Shown here in pieces: positions 36,529-45,393 of a stretch of 64,000 bases of DNA (positions are counted from its first letter, which is position 1; the number at the start of each line of letters is the position of its first letter). Both the position numbers and the translations under genes were made by a program. A model generated the notes under the pieces. It was not told the origin of the DNA, made no database searches, and saw only the letters and a list, made by a program, of their open reading frames with translations. Where the stretch lies: contig NZ_JAGGLU010000003.1 in assembly GCF_017874575.1 (NCBI RefSeq), positions 62,001-126,000 of the forward strand, read 5' to 3'. This stretch comes from Lactobacillus colini. Its GTDB lineage: Bacteria > Bacillota > Bacilli > Lactobacillales > Lactobacillaceae.

Positions 36529-37476
36529 ATGTTTAAAAAGCGCAAAAGACTTTGGATAACAATCATCTCTATTATAGCAGTTGTAGGGGTAATATTTGCA
36601 GGAGCAGGGATGTACTTTTACAATGTGGCGATTGTTCCTGGCCAAAAGAGCTTCCTTAGCAAAAAGCAAAAGCTAAAAAAGACCGACCCACTATATAAGC
36701 AGACTAAGTGGTATCAAAATATCAAAAAGCAAAAGTGGGTAATGAAGTCAGCAGATGATAACTTAGAACTTGATGCTAACTATATTCCAGATGGCAATTC
36801 CAAAAAGACTGCCATTCTCTTACATGGCTATATGAATAATAAGGATAATATGGGCCCATATGCGGCAATGTTCCACCAATTAGGTTATAATACATTATTG
36901 CCTGATGCTCGTGGTCATGGTCAAAGTCAAGGGCACTATATAGGTTATGGCTGGCGTGAGAAGGTTGACGTTAGAAAATGGGTTAAAAGAGTAATTAAGC
37001 ACAATGGTAAAGATAGCCAAATCGTAATCTTTGGTGTAAGTATGGGTGGAGCCACGACAATGATGACTAGCGGCTTACATCTTCCTAACCAAGTTAAGGC
37101 CTTTGTAGAAGATTGTGGCTACACTAGTGCTAAAGATGAAATTGAACATGAAGCTCAAGCACTTTATCATATGCCAGCTTTTCCAAGATTCCCATTAGTT
37201 GAAACTTTAAGTGGAATTACGCGCCTTAGGGCAGGGTATTTCTTGGGCGATGCTAGCTCAGTTAAGCAATTGGCTAAAAATAAGCGACCAATCATGTTTA
37301 TTCATGGATCTAAGGATACCTTTGTACCAACTTCAATGGTCTATAAAAATTATCAAGCAACTAAGGGGCCTAAGGAATTATGGATAGTTAAAGGTGCTAA
37401 GCACGCTAAGTCATTCAAAACTAATCCTAAAAAATATCAGGCTAAGATCAGTAACTTTTTGAATAAATACGTTTAA
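36529..37476 (+). CDS. Membrane-anchored alpha/beta hydrolase
   Basis: It is 315 residues with one N-terminal membrane helix (about 8-30) and an extracellular hydrolase domain. The oxyanion block LLHGYMNNKDNMGPYA (about 96-111), the nucleophile elbow GVSMGG (Ser near 168), an acid region in HGSKDTFVP and a final His in GAKHAKSF make a complete catalytic triad. It resembles the DUF1749/YqkD-like serine hydrolases of lactobacilli. AAGGATAATA precedes the ATG. Esterase activity is likely; the substrate is unknown. Confidence 0.85.
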   Translation: MFKKRKRLWITIISIIAVVGVIFAGAGMYFYNVAIVPGQKSFLSKKQKLKKTDPLYKQTKWYQNIKKQKWVMKSADDNLELDANYIPDGNSKKTAILLHGYMNNKDNMGPYAAMFHQLGYNTLLPDARGHGQSQGHYIGYGWREKVDVRKWVKRVIKHNGKDSQIVIFGVSMGGATTMMTSGLHLPNQVKAFVEDCGYTSAKDEIEHEAQALYHMPAFPRFPLVETLSGITRLRAGYFLGDASSVKQLAKNKRPIMFIHGSKDTFVPTSMVYKNYQATKGPKELWIVKGAKHAKSFKTNPKKYQAKISNFLNKYV

Positions 37477-37480
37477 AATT

Positions 37481-37507
37481 ATGTCAGCGCAAGGCTGACA
37501 TTTTTTG
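37481..37507 (+). terminator. Terminator after the hydrolase gene
   Basis: ATGTCAGC (37481-37488) pairs with GCTGACAT (37494-37501), then T residues. Confidence 0.88.
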
Positions 37508-37540
37508 TTTTTTCTTTAATATAGGCTTGAAATTGTGTTT

Positions 37541-37568
37541 TTGACATAGCTTTCAGTTAATATATATT
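37541..37568 (+). promoter_or_regulatory. Promoter of the mevalonate operon
   Basis: A -35 TTGACA (37541-37546), 16-bp spacer and -10 TATATT (37563-37568) precede the thiolase gene by about 30 bases. Confidence 0.6.
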
Positions 37569-37596
37569 TAAAAGGCTAAATTTAAGGAAGTAAAAA

Positions 37597-38760
37597 ATGA
37601 AAAATATTTATATCGTTGGAGCAAAGAGAACTCCATTTGGTAAGTATCGTGGATTTTTGAAGGATAAGTCTGCGGTCGAATTAGGTGTAATTGCATTAAA
37701 GGCTTTACTGAACGAAAGTAAAGTTCAGGCTGATCAAATAGATAGTGTCTTGATAGGCAATGTCTTAGGTGCAGGTCTTGGTCAAAACATGGCTCGTCAA
37801 ATCGCCTTAGGTGCAGATTTACCTGAAAGTGTTGTTGCTAGCGTGGTTGATGATGTCTGCGGCTCTAGCTTAAAGGCATTGCGCTTTTCTCAAGGACAAA
37901 TGGAAATGGGCGATATTGGCATTGCCGTAGTTGGTGGTGCTGAGAGTATGACTAATGCTCCATTATTACTAGACAAGGCTGAAAAGCATAGTGATAAGCC
38001 TGACTTTGTCGATAGCTTGCAAGTTGACGGAATTGGTGATGCTTATTCTCAAAATCCAATGGGATTAACTGCTGAAAACGTCGCTGATAGGTATAACGTT
38101 ACTCGTCAACAGATGGATGAATTCGCTTATAAATCTCATGAAAAAGCTTATGCAGCCTTAAAGAATGATTGGTTTAAAAATGAAATTATTCCAATTACGA
38201 TTGATGGGCAAACTCTGTCTTCAGATGAAACAATTCGCCCTGATACTAGCGTTGAAGTTCTAAATACACTAAAGCCTGTCTTTAAAGAAGATGGGCGCGT
38301 TACTGCAGGTAATTCTTCGCCCTTGAGTGATGGGGCAAGCATGTTGCTACTAGCAACTGAAGATAAGATTGCAGAATTAAACTTACAACCACTTGCTCGG
38401 TTGGGGGCATTTAGTGAAGTGGGGTTTGATCCTGCTTATATGGGTTATGCACCATACTTAGCAATTAAGAAGCTTTTGGACCAAACTAATTCCACAATTG
38501 AAGATTATGACTTAGTAGAACTTAATGAGGCTTTTGCTTCTCAAGCTTATGCAGTAGCACGTGATCTTAATATTCCTCAATCTAAATTAAATGTTGCTGG
38601 TGGTGCAATTAGCTTGGGACACCCTCTTGGTGCAAGTGGCAGTCGGTTGGTAATGAGTGCCATTACTGGTCTAGAGAAGCTTGATGGTAAGCGGGCGATC
38701 GCATCATTATGTATTGGTGGCGGGCAAGCAATTGCTTATGAAATTAGGCGAATCAAATAA
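37597..38760 (+). CDS. Acetyl-CoA C-acetyltransferase (thiolase)
   Basis: It condenses two acetyl-CoA to acetoacetyl-CoA, the first step of the mevalonate route to isoprenoids. It is 387 residues. The acyl-carrying cysteine lies in VVDDVCGSSLKAL near residue 88, the histidine-bearing region in NEAFASQAYA, GHPLGASGSR near 345 and the second active cysteine in SLCIGGGQ near 376. AAGGAAG precedes the ATG. Its stop overlaps the ATG of HMG-CoA reductase by one base, so the three genes form one coupled operon in pathway-related order. Confidence 0.94.
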   Translation: MKNIYIVGAKRTPFGKYRGFLKDKSAVELGVIALKALLNESKVQADQIDSVLIGNVLGAGLGQNMARQIALGADLPESVVASVVDDVCGSSLKALRFSQGQMEMGDIGIAVVGGAESMTNAPLLLDKAEKHSDKPDFVDSLQVDGIGDAYSQNPMGLTAENVADRYNVTRQQMDEFAYKSHEKAYAALKNDWFKNEIIPITIDGQTLSSDETIRPDTSVEVLNTLKPVFKEDGRVTAGNSSPLSDGASMLLLATEDKIAELNLQPLARLGAFSEVGFDPAYMGYAPYLAIKKLLDQTNSTIEDYDLVELNEAFASQAYAVARDLNIPQSKLNVAGGAISLGHPLGASGSRLVMSAITGLEKLDGKRAIASLCIGGGQAIAYEIRRIK

Positions 38761-39974
38761 TGAAATTTTATCGGTTGAGTCCACAAGAACGGAGAAAAAT
38801 TCTAGTCAGTGAAGGAATTAAGTTATCTCAAGTTGATAACTCTATACTTGAGCGGCTTAATAATCTTAGCGAGAATGTGGTCGGTCAAGTTAGATTTCCT
38901 TTAAGTGTTGTTAAGAACTTAATAGTTAATAACAAGAGTTATTGGGTGCCAATGTCTGTTGAAGAGCCATCTGTTGTTGCAGCTGCTAATCATGGTGCTA
39001 ATATTTTTGCCAAAAATGGTGGTATCTTGGCCCACAGTCAGCGTGATGGTATCTATGGTCAAATTGTGTTGAAGGTAGGAGATAACTTTAATCTGGCTGA
39101 CCTAAAAGAAAGATTTCCCCAATATCTTGAATTAGCTAATACTAAATTTTCAAGTTTGGTAAGACATGGTGGAGGCGTAAGGGCCATTACAGCTAGGCAG
39201 GAAGATAACCTAGTCTACCTTAAGGTCTTAGTTGATCCTGCCCAAGCAATGGGGGCTAATAAGACGAACAGTATTTTAGAATTTTTAAGTCAAAAAATGG
39301 CTACCCTACCCAATGTAAAAGAAAAGTTATTTGCAATCTTGTCTAATTATCCTAGCCAATTAACAACAGCTAATGTTAAGTTAAAGGTATCTAGTCTAGG
39401 TGGACTAAAAACTGCTCAAAAAATTGCCTTGCTATCTAAGATTGGCAATAATGATCCATATCGGGCCGTTACTAACAATAAGGGGATTATGAATGGTGTC
39501 GATAGTGTATTGATAGCTACTGGTAATGATTATCGCGGTGTGGAAGCTGCAACTGCTGTTTTAGCAAGTGAGTCGGGTCAATATCGCAGCTTGAGTTCTT
39601 GGCAACTAGAGGGACAATATCTTCTAGGTAAGCTTACCCTGCCTTTGGCGATTGGAACTGTTGGCGGATCTATCTCTGCTAGAGAAGATATTCAACAAGC
39701 ATTCTCAATCTTGAAGGGCGTTAATAGTGCAGAATTGGCTAATATAATTGCTGGAGTTGGTTTAGCTAATAACTTAGCAGCCTTATTAGCAATTTCAACT
39801 AAGGGTATTCAAGCTGGACATATGAAATTGCAAGCTCGCAATATAGTTGCAAGCCTAAAAGCTACAGAAGCTGAGCGAGAGGTAGTTTTAGCTGCAATGA
39901 TTAAGACTAAGGAATTCTCTCAAAGTAAGGCCGAAGAAATATTATTAAAATTAAGAAAAAAAGAGGAAAGCTAA
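38760..39974 (+). CDS. mvaA: Hydroxymethylglutaryl-CoA reductase, class II
   Basis: It reduces HMG-CoA to mevalonate. It is 404 residues without membrane helices, typical of the bacterial class II enzyme. The blocks ENVVGQVRFPLSVV (active-site Glu near 37), VDPAQAMGANKTN (dinucleotide-binding DAMGxN-like, here AQAMGAN), and IGTVGGSI are present. The catalytic His is in the C-terminal HMKLQARN region. The stop overlaps or abuts the ATG of the synthase gene. It is unusual that the reductase precedes the synthase, but this order is common in lactic acid bacteria. Confidence 0.93.
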   Translation: MKFYRLSPQERRKILVSEGIKLSQVDNSILERLNNLSENVVGQVRFPLSVVKNLIVNNKSYWVPMSVEEPSVVAAANHGANIFAKNGGILAHSQRDGIYGQIVLKVGDNFNLADLKERFPQYLELANTKFSSLVRHGGGVRAITARQEDNLVYLKVLVDPAQAMGANKTNSILEFLSQKMATLPNVKEKLFAILSNYPSQLTTANVKLKVSSLGGLKTAQKIALLSKIGNNDPYRAVTNNKGIMNGVDSVLIATGNDYRGVEAATAVLASESGQYRSLSSWQLEGQYLLGKLTLPLAIGTVGGSISAREDIQQAFSILKGVNSAELANIIAGVGLANNLAALLAISTKGIQAGHMKLQARNIVASLKATEAEREVVLAAMIKTKEFSQSKAEEILLKLRKKEES

Positions 39975-41137
39975 TGAGTGTAGGAATTGATAAGATAGGA
40001 TTTTTTACGCCAAATAAGTATGTTGATATGGTTGATTTAGCTCATGCTAGAAATGAAGATCCTAATAAGTTTTTGATCGGTATAGGTCAAACGGCTATGA
40101 GTATTGCTGATAAAACTCAAGATGCAGTATCAATGGGAATAAATGCAACTTTACGATATATGGACAAGATTGATAAGGATAAGGTTGGTCTATTAATTTT
40201 CGGAACTGAAAGTAGTGTTGATCAGTCTAAGTCAGCCTCACTTTTTGTTAAGAATGCCTTGAATTTACCAGCTAGTATGCGGGCTTTTGAAGTTAAGGAA
40301 GCATGCTTTGGCTTGACAGCGGGCTTAATGATGGCAAGGGACTTCGTCCGTGTGCATCCCGACCAAACAGCAATTGTTATTGGTAGTGATATTGCACGCT
40401 ATGGAATCAAGACTCCGGGTGAAGTGACTCAAGGAGCAGGAAGTATCAGTTTATTAGTTAAGGATAATCCAAGTATTTTAGAGTTAAATGATGGTCACAG
40501 TGATTATAGTGAAGATATTAATGACTTCTGGCGTCCTAATAATTCTAAATTAGCCAAGGTAGATGGTAAGTATTCGACGCAAGTATACTTGGATTTCTTT
40601 TCTAAGACTTTTGAAGCCTATAAAAAGCAAAAAAATCTTGCTAATAAGGACTTCACCGCTATCACCTATCATATGCCCTTTACTAAGATGGCATTGAAGG
40701 CCAATAGGATAGCTATTGAAGGTCAAGATGAAGCTACTAGTCAGCGCTTGACCGATAAGTTTGAAGCAGCTAAGAAATGGAGCAGCTTGGTAGGCAATAT
40801 CTATACTGGTTCTTTATACTTAAGCTTATTGAGCTTATTAGAACATGGTAATCTCAAAGCAGGAGATCTGGTTGGGTTATTCTCTTATGGCTCTGGTGCT
40901 ATGGGGGAATTCTATTCAGGTAATGTGGTTTTAGGATACGAGGATCAATTAGATAAATCTGGTGATGAGGAGTTAATCAATAGTCGCCGTAAGTTATCAA
41001 TTGCCGAATATGAGCAGATTTTTACTGATTCTTTAGCAGATCCTCAAGATGGAGTGGCTCTTTTAAGTGATGAAAAGCCTGGAACCTGGTACTTTGCAGG
41101 TACTAAGGATGATATTAGACAATATAAAAAGATTTAA
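39974..41137 (+). CDS. mvaS: Hydroxymethylglutaryl-CoA synthase
   Basis: It joins acetyl-CoA and acetoacetyl-CoA to HMG-CoA. It is 387 residues with the thiolase fold. The catalytic cysteine lies in KEACFGLTAGL near residue 112, the catalytic histidine in TYHMPFTKM near 235 and the glutamate near 80 in FGTESSVDQSK. The N-terminal VGIDKIGFFTPNKYVD is the family start. GGAAAGCTA before the ATG overlaps the end of mvaA. It closes the upper mevalonate operon; the lower pathway kinases are not in the window. Confidence 0.95.
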   Translation: MSVGIDKIGFFTPNKYVDMVDLAHARNEDPNKFLIGIGQTAMSIADKTQDAVSMGINATLRYMDKIDKDKVGLLIFGTESSVDQSKSASLFVKNALNLPASMRAFEVKEACFGLTAGLMMARDFVRVHPDQTAIVIGSDIARYGIKTPGEVTQGAGSISLLVKDNPSILELNDGHSDYSEDINDFWRPNNSKLAKVDGKYSTQVYLDFFSKTFEAYKKQKNLANKDFTAITYHMPFTKMALKANRIAIEGQDEATSQRLTDKFEAAKKWSSLVGNIYTGSLYLSLLSLLEHGNLKAGDLVGLFSYGSGAMGEFYSGNVVLGYEDQLDKSGDEELINSRRKLSIAEYEQIFTDSLADPQDGVALLSDEKPGTWYFAGTKDDIRQYKKI

Positions 41138-41142
41138 TAATT

Positions 41143-41171
41143 TTGAAAGTGCTTTCAATAGCTGGTATAAT
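41143..41171 (+). promoter_or_regulatory. Promoter of the 6S-like RNA with overlapping cre-like site
   Basis: A -35 TTGAAA (41143-41148), 17-bp spacer and extended -10 TGGTATAAT (41163-41171) are read directly. TGAAAGTGCTTTCA (41144-41157) is a near-perfect palindrome close to the CcpA cre consensus (TG in place of the central CG). It would put this RNA under carbon catabolite control. Confidence 0.6.
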
Positions 41172-41177
41172 GATAAG

Positions 41178-41366
41178 AGTGGATGAGGTAATTGTTTGAA
41201 TAATTTTTATCTCCAGATTGTAGTGTTTTTAAAGATAGATTCTCTTAGTAAAATCAATAGTCATTATTCAATGCACATTAAATAAGTGATGTTGATAAAC
41301 TGCAAGCTGATTTTTGAGCTTCACTTAACTTGCAGCGCTAGATAGTAAAAATTACCTTAACCACCG
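41178..41366 (+). ncRNA. ssrS: Structured RNA, probable 6S RNA
   Basis: This stretch has no reading frame but has its own promoter and terminator. The ends pair as a closing stem: GTGGATGAGGTAATT (41179-41193) with AATTACCTTAACCAC (41350-41364), 14 of 15 positions paired. Inside is a hairpin CTGCAAG/CTTGCAG (41300-41306 and 41328-41334) with nested AAGCT/AGCTT. A rod of about 190 nt with a closing stem, inner hairpin and largely unpaired middle is the architecture of 6S RNA, which binds RNA polymerase and mimics an open promoter. The identity is inferred from shape and size, not sequence match. Confidence 0.6.
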
Positions 41367-41401
41367 AGCAGACTAACTAGAAATAGTTGGTCTGCTTTTT
41401 T
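41367..41401 (+). terminator. Terminator of the 6S-like RNA
   Basis: AGCAGACTAACT (41367-41378) pairs with AGTTGGTCTGCT (41385-41396) with one wobble pair and is followed by T residues. Confidence 0.88.
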
Positions 41402-41410
41402 AAATCAAAA

Positions 41411-41435
41411 AAAGACAGCCTTATTAGCTGTCTTT
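41411..41435 (-). terminator. Terminator of the RNA methyltransferase gene
   Basis: AAAGACAGC (41411-41419) and GCTGTCTTT (41427-41435) form a perfect stem; read on the minus strand it ends in a T run. Confidence 0.85.
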
Positions 41436-41440
41436 AAAAA

Positions 41441-42820
41441 TTATCTATCTTTTCTTAAAATTAGCTTAGCCACGCCTTCCCAGCGAGGAGTCTGTGGCAT
41501 CATGTCAACCGGTTTAATAACGCGAACATCATAGGCTTCGCTAAGTAAGATTAAATCTTTGGCCAAAGTTGATGGATTACATGAAATATAAACAAAAGTT
41601 TCAGGCTTTACCTCAAGAAGGGTCTTAATGAGTTTTTTGTTTAAGCCGGTTCTTGGTGGGTCAACGATAACGGCATCGATTGGCACACCTTGATTTTTTA
41701 ATTCAGGAAGAATTTTTTCTACATTGCCTTGGATATATTCGGCATTCTTGATGTGGTTTAAGTCAGTGTTGTGTTGTGCATCGGCTACTGCTTCAGGGAT
41801 GCTCTCAATCCCAATCACTTGGTGAGCACGATCGCTTGCTAGTATTCCTAGCGTTCCCACACCACTATAGGCATCAATTAATACTTGATCGGGTGTTAGA
41901 TCTAAGTATTTCAAGGCTGTGCTGTAAAGGTTAGTTGTTTGCTTAGGATTTAATTGGAAGAAGGCACGAGGGGAAAGCTTAAACTTTTTGCCTAGGATTT
42001 CTTCGGTAATTTCATTTTTACCAAATAGCTTAGTTGTCTTATTACCCCAAACTTGAGGATTATTCCACTGGGTTTCATTTTGAAAGACGCTGACTACATT
42101 AGGCAAGTTCATTATTTCTTTAGCTAATGGAATTAGATTCTTGATTTGTTTACCAATTGTAATTAGAGTAACTTGAATTTCTTTAGTAGAAAAAGACTCT
42201 CTAACGACAATAGTTTTGATACCATCGGATTTTCGACGATAGTTAGCTACTGGTACTCTAAATTTAGTAATTAATTTTTTGATTTCGCGTTCAGTCTTTT
42301 GACTAGCCTTAGATTGGGTTGGCATTTCAGGTAAATCAATTAAGTCACGCGAGTTAGGGGCATACATCCCTAGCTTACTCTTACCCTTAAAGAATTCGAT
42401 TTGATATTGGGCCTTATTGCGATAATTCCACTCATCTGGAGCTGGCAGGGTATTTTTTACTTTAATCTTTTGGTAATTACGTGGGTGGAATTTATTTAAT
42501 GATTCGATCATCAGATTTTTTTTGAATTCAAGCTGTTTTTGGTAAGATAGATGAGCTAGTTCTAAGCCACCAACCCGGGAATCTACTCCCTTAGGAAAAG
42601 CTACACGGTTAGGAGACTTTTCTTTGATCCTTACTAGTTGTCCTTCAAGATAGTGGGGGAAGCGGTTAGTAATTTTGGCTACGACTACTTCATCTGGTAA
42701 GGCTCCAGGAATAAAAATAATTTTCTTTTTGTAATAGCCGATTCCTTCACCATTGATCCCTAAGCGTTTAATAGTAACAATGATGTCTTTGGTAATTTTA
42801 TTTTTTGTAAATTTTGTCAA
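41441..42820 (-). CDS. 23S rRNA (uracil-5-)-methyltransferase, RlmCD/TrmA family
   Basis: It methylates uracil C5 in 23S rRNA using S-adenosylmethionine. A TRAM RNA-binding domain (about 10-65; VTIKRLGINGEGIGYYKKK) precedes the Rossmann methyltransferase domain. The SAM-site DAYSGVGTLGI, the VDPPRTGLN motif and the catalytic cysteine in YISCNPSTLAKD are seen. The N-terminal iron-sulphur cysteines of E. coli RlmD are absent. The TTG at 42820, with GAGGA 7 bases before it, is preferred over an ATG at 42898, which would add a stretch without family character. Length is then 459 residues. It is divergent from recX. Confidence 0.88.
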   Translation of the reverse strand: MTKFTKNKITKDIIVTIKRLGINGEGIGYYKKKIIFIPGALPDEVVVAKITNRFPHYLEGQLVRIKEKSPNRVAFPKGVDSRVGGLELAHLSYQKQLEFKKNLMIESLNKFHPRNYQKIKVKNTLPAPDEWNYRNKAQYQIEFFKGKSKLGMYAPNSRDLIDLPEMPTQSKASQKTEREIKKLITKFRVPVANYRRKSDGIKTIVVRESFSTKEIQVTLITIGKQIKNLIPLAKEIMNLPNVVSVFQNETQWNNPQVWGNKTTKLFGKNEITEEILGKKFKLSPRAFFQLNPKQTTNLYSTALKYLDLTPDQVLIDAYSGVGTLGILASDRAHQVIGIESIPEAVADAQHNTDLNHIKNAEYIQGNVEKILPELKNQGVPIDAVIVDPPRTGLNKKLIKTLLEVKPETFVYISCNPSTLAKDLILLSEAYDVRVIKPVDMMPQTPRWEGVAKLILRKDR

Positions 42821-42939
42821 AATTAAGTCCTCATTTCGATTAAACCTAAAAAAAGTGTCACAATTATCATAAGCGCTATTTATTTTTAGCACAAGCAAAT
42901 TAATTGCGTAATTATTATTATAAGGAAAAGAGAAACTAA

Positions 42940-43755
42940 ATGTCAGTAATTACTAAAGTGACTGCTCAAAAAAGAAAGGGTCACTATAATATCTTTTTAG
43001 ACGGGCATTTTGCCTTTGGGGTTAATGAGAGAACATTGACTAATTTTAGATTATTTAAAGGCAATAGTTTAAGCGATGAACAAATAATTGAAATAAAAGA
43101 ATATGAAGCCGATTCTAAAGCAGTTGAGTTAGCAATGAATTATTTAAGTTATCAACCACGTAGTATTTATGATGTATTAGTTTACTTAAAAGATCATCAA
43201 ATAGGTGATGATGCTGCTCAAAGCGCTGTTAGTCAATTAATTGATTTAGGATACTTAGATGATGCCAAGTTTTCAGAATTATTTATAAAAAATGACCTAC
43301 AAGTTGGAAAAGATGGCCCCAAGAGCTTATCACACAAGCTGCAGCAAAAAGGCGTATCATCTGAAATTATTGAACAAAAACTTGCCGATATTGAAACTTC
43401 AGCCTGGCGAGATGCTGGAATAAGAGTTATTAAATCTCTAAAACACCAAGTAGGTCGGATGTCTGTTAATGAAATCAAACGTAAAGCAAAAATTAAGCTA
43501 ATGAGTCATGGCTTTACAAATGAGCTTATTGAGATGATAGTTGAAGAGTTAAGCATATCTGAAACTGAAGATGATCAACTTGAAGCCTTAAAGAAGCAGG
43601 GGATTAAGGCTTATCGCCGCTATCGTAATCAAGATGATTTCACAAGAAAGCAAAAAGTTCGGCGTTATCTTTTTCAACATGGATTTTCTGGTAGTGAAAT
43701 TGATAGTTTTTTGAATGGAGAACTTGTTGAGCTTGAGGAACTTAATGATTATTAA
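42940..43755 (+). CDS. recX: Recombination regulator RecX
   Basis: It modulates RecA filaments by direct binding. It is 271 residues, long for the family but usual in lactobacilli, built of repeated three-helix units. The RecX core spans about 60-205 (YLSYQPRSIYDVLVYL, LIDLGYLDDAKFSELFIKN, KGPKSLSHKLQQKGVS) and extra helical repeats follow at 225-265 (KVRRYLFQHGFSGSEID). AAGGAAAAGAG precedes the ATG. Divergent from the rRNA methyltransferase gene. Confidence 0.92.
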   Translation: MSVITKVTAQKRKGHYNIFLDGHFAFGVNERTLTNFRLFKGNSLSDEQIIEIKEYEADSKAVELAMNYLSYQPRSIYDVLVYLKDHQIGDDAAQSAVSQLIDLGYLDDAKFSELFIKNDLQVGKDGPKSLSHKLQQKGVSSEIIEQKLADIETSAWRDAGIRVIKSLKHQVGRMSVNEIKRKAKIKLMSHGFTNELIEMIVEELSISETEDDQLEALKKQGIKAYRRYRNQDDFTRKQKVRRYLFQHGFSGSEIDSFLNGELVELEELNDY

Positions 43756-43791
43756 TAAGCGTTATAATAAAAGTTATGAGAAGGTGATTAC

Positions 43792-44394
43792 TTGACAGTT
43801 CCCAAGGAAGGCGACTATATCGCTGTAAAGAGTTATAAGCATAATGGTATGCTGCATCGAGTATGGCGCGATACAATGGTTGTTAAAACTGAACAAAATA
43901 TTTTAATTGGAGTTAATGATCATACTTTAATCACTGAAAGTAACGGACGCAAGTGGATTAGTCGTGAACCAGCAATTGTTTATTTTCATAACAAATATTG
44001 GTTTAATATTATTGTGATGTTACGTCCTGATGGAATTGCTTATTATAGTAATTTAGCGAGCCCGTTTGTTTTAGATCGAGAAGCATTGAAGTATATCGAT
44101 TATGACCTAGATATTAAAGTATTCCCCGATGGCGAAAGACGATTGCTAGATGTTGAAGAATATGCAATGAATAAGCAACGCTGGCATTATAGTGAAAAAA
44201 TAGATACGATTTTGCACTATTCTAGTTTAGAATTATTAAAGTGGATTGATAATAAGGTTGGACCTTTTAGTGATAATTTTGCCAAAATATGGTATGAAAG
44301 GTACAATCAACTGCGTCCAAAAGAAAAATTTAATTGTTTTAAAGGGAGAGAAAATGAAAAAAGAAAATATTTCAGCAAAAAATGTAATTGGTAA
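43792..44394 (+). CDS. DUF402-family protein (nucleoside tri/diphosphate phosphatase-like)
   Basis: It is 200 residues with the DUF402 fold. The N-terminal [22 protein letters not shown] and the metal-binding region [32 protein letters not shown] match Ntdp-type phosphatases of Gram-positive bacteria, known from a Staphylococcus aureus homologue. The start is TTG at 43792 with AAGGTG before it. The last 14 codons overlap the start of the next gene by 41 bases in another frame; the basic C-terminal end may be a recent extension. Activity on nucleotides is inferred from family. Confidence 0.85.
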   Translation: MTVPKEGDYIAVKSYKHNGMLHRVWRDTMVVKTEQNILIGVNDHTLITESNGRKWISREPAIVYFHNKYWFNIIVMLRPDGIAYYSNLASPFVLDREALKYIDYDLDIKVFPDGERRLLDVEEYAMNKQRWHYSEKIDTILHYSSLELLKWIDNKVGPFSDNFAKIWYERYNQLRPKEKFNCFKGRENEKRKYFSKKCNW

Positions 44395-44839
44395 GATTTT
44401 TATGCCTAGTCAAATTGATGAGCGAAGAACATTTACGGCTTCTGTTCAAGAAACTGAAAATGATCCTAAGTTCAGAAAGTTTATTGAAAAGAATGGTTAT
44501 ACTAATGATCGTGCAGGTTTACTTGTCTTTGGCGAAGGAACGTTTATGTTTGTATATGGTGTTTTAACAGATGCTAACGTTGCTGCACCTACTGGATTAA
44601 GTCGCTACCAATTACCTGCAGCTGAAGTTGCTCAAGTTGAAACAGATGGAATGGGAATTATTTACTTCAGTCAGCCAGTAAACATTACGGTTCCAACCTT
44701 CTTAGATCAATTAACTAAGGCAAATGTAACTATTTATGAAAATATGGGCGATAGTGAGACACCTTATATCCTATCCGATCTAAACCTCTCTACAAAAAAA
44801 CTGACTCAAACTTATTACATTAGAGCCAGTCAAGATTAA
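44354..44839 (+). CDS. Hypothetical protein
   Basis: It is 161 residues and soluble, without signal peptide or membrane helix. Family unknown. It begins [14 protein letters not shown] after GGGAGAG, which is a strong ribosome site and decides the start over an open stretch reaching back to 44246. Its frame overlaps the end of the DUF402 gene by 41 bases. The sequence is mixed alpha/beta ([18 protein letters not shown] near 57-74; [19 protein letters not shown] at the end). The stop lies directly beside the stop of the convergent membrane gene. No function is proposed. Confidence 0.65.
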   Translation: MKKENISAKNVIGKIFMPSQIDERRTFTASVQETENDPKFRKFIEKNGYTNDRAGLLVFGEGTFMFVYGVLTDANVAAPTGLSRYQLPAAEVAQVETDGMGIIYFSQPVNITVPTFLDQLTKANVTIYENMGDSETPYILSDLNLSTKKLTQTYYIRASQD

Positions 44840-45301
44840 TTAATGTTGCTGTGGGTCAATTGAAAGATTATCGTATTCTAGGTACGCCCCAATACAAGTG
44901 GATATAAGCATCACGAGTAGTGTCCATCCTGTTGAAGTATCAACGATGACCTTCAAAGCTAAGAACTTCCTTACTAGAATTGTGGCAATTATACAGAGAA
45001 TAAAGTCTAAGACGAAATTGCCAATTAAAAATAGCTTGCGTCGTCTAATACTAAAAAAACGTAAAAGCTGCTTAAAAAAGCTCTGTGGGATCTGCTTAGA
45101 TATTAGATCCAAGGGGCGCTGAATAGTTGCCTTGATGGCAAACATAATTAAAGCACCTACTAAGGCACCAACTAAGGTACGCCAAAGATTAGACGAATGC
45201 CTGACTAAAGCATTGTAGCAGATGCCGACCATGGTTAAACTACAAAGATAAGGGATTAACAATAAGAAAACAAAAACTAGATAAATACGCTCTCTTTTCA
45301 T
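44840..45301 (-). CDS. Hypothetical four-helix membrane protein
   Basis: It is 153 residues with four predicted membrane helices (about 7-30, 40-60, 88-112 and 123-142) and a basic cytoplasmic loop (SIRRRKLF near 83-90). Family unknown. The C-terminal end is acidic (EYDNLSIDPQQH). The stop touches that of the convergent gene with no base between them, and no terminator is visible there, so transcripts probably overlap. AAATGAGG precedes the ATG on its strand. No function is proposed. Confidence 0.6.
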   Translation of the reverse strand: MKRERIYLVFVFLLLIPYLCSLTMVGICYNALVRHSSNLWRTLVGALVGALIMFAIKATIQRPLDLISKQIPQSFFKQLLRFFSIRRRKLFLIGNFVLDFILCIIATILVRKFLALKVIVDTSTGWTLLVMLISTCIGAYLEYDNLSIDPQQH

Positions 45302-45393
45302 AATTTGACCTCATTTCTTGCTTTTTATTTTACCATAGAAAGCATAATGACAGAATTCATGATTAACTACAAAACAGAAAGTGAGAAATAACT

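Noticed and set aside
42821-42898. N-terminal extension of the RNA methyltransferase from an ATG at 42898
   Set aside because: The added 26 residues have no family character, and a TTG with a well-placed ribosome site begins just before the TRAM domain.
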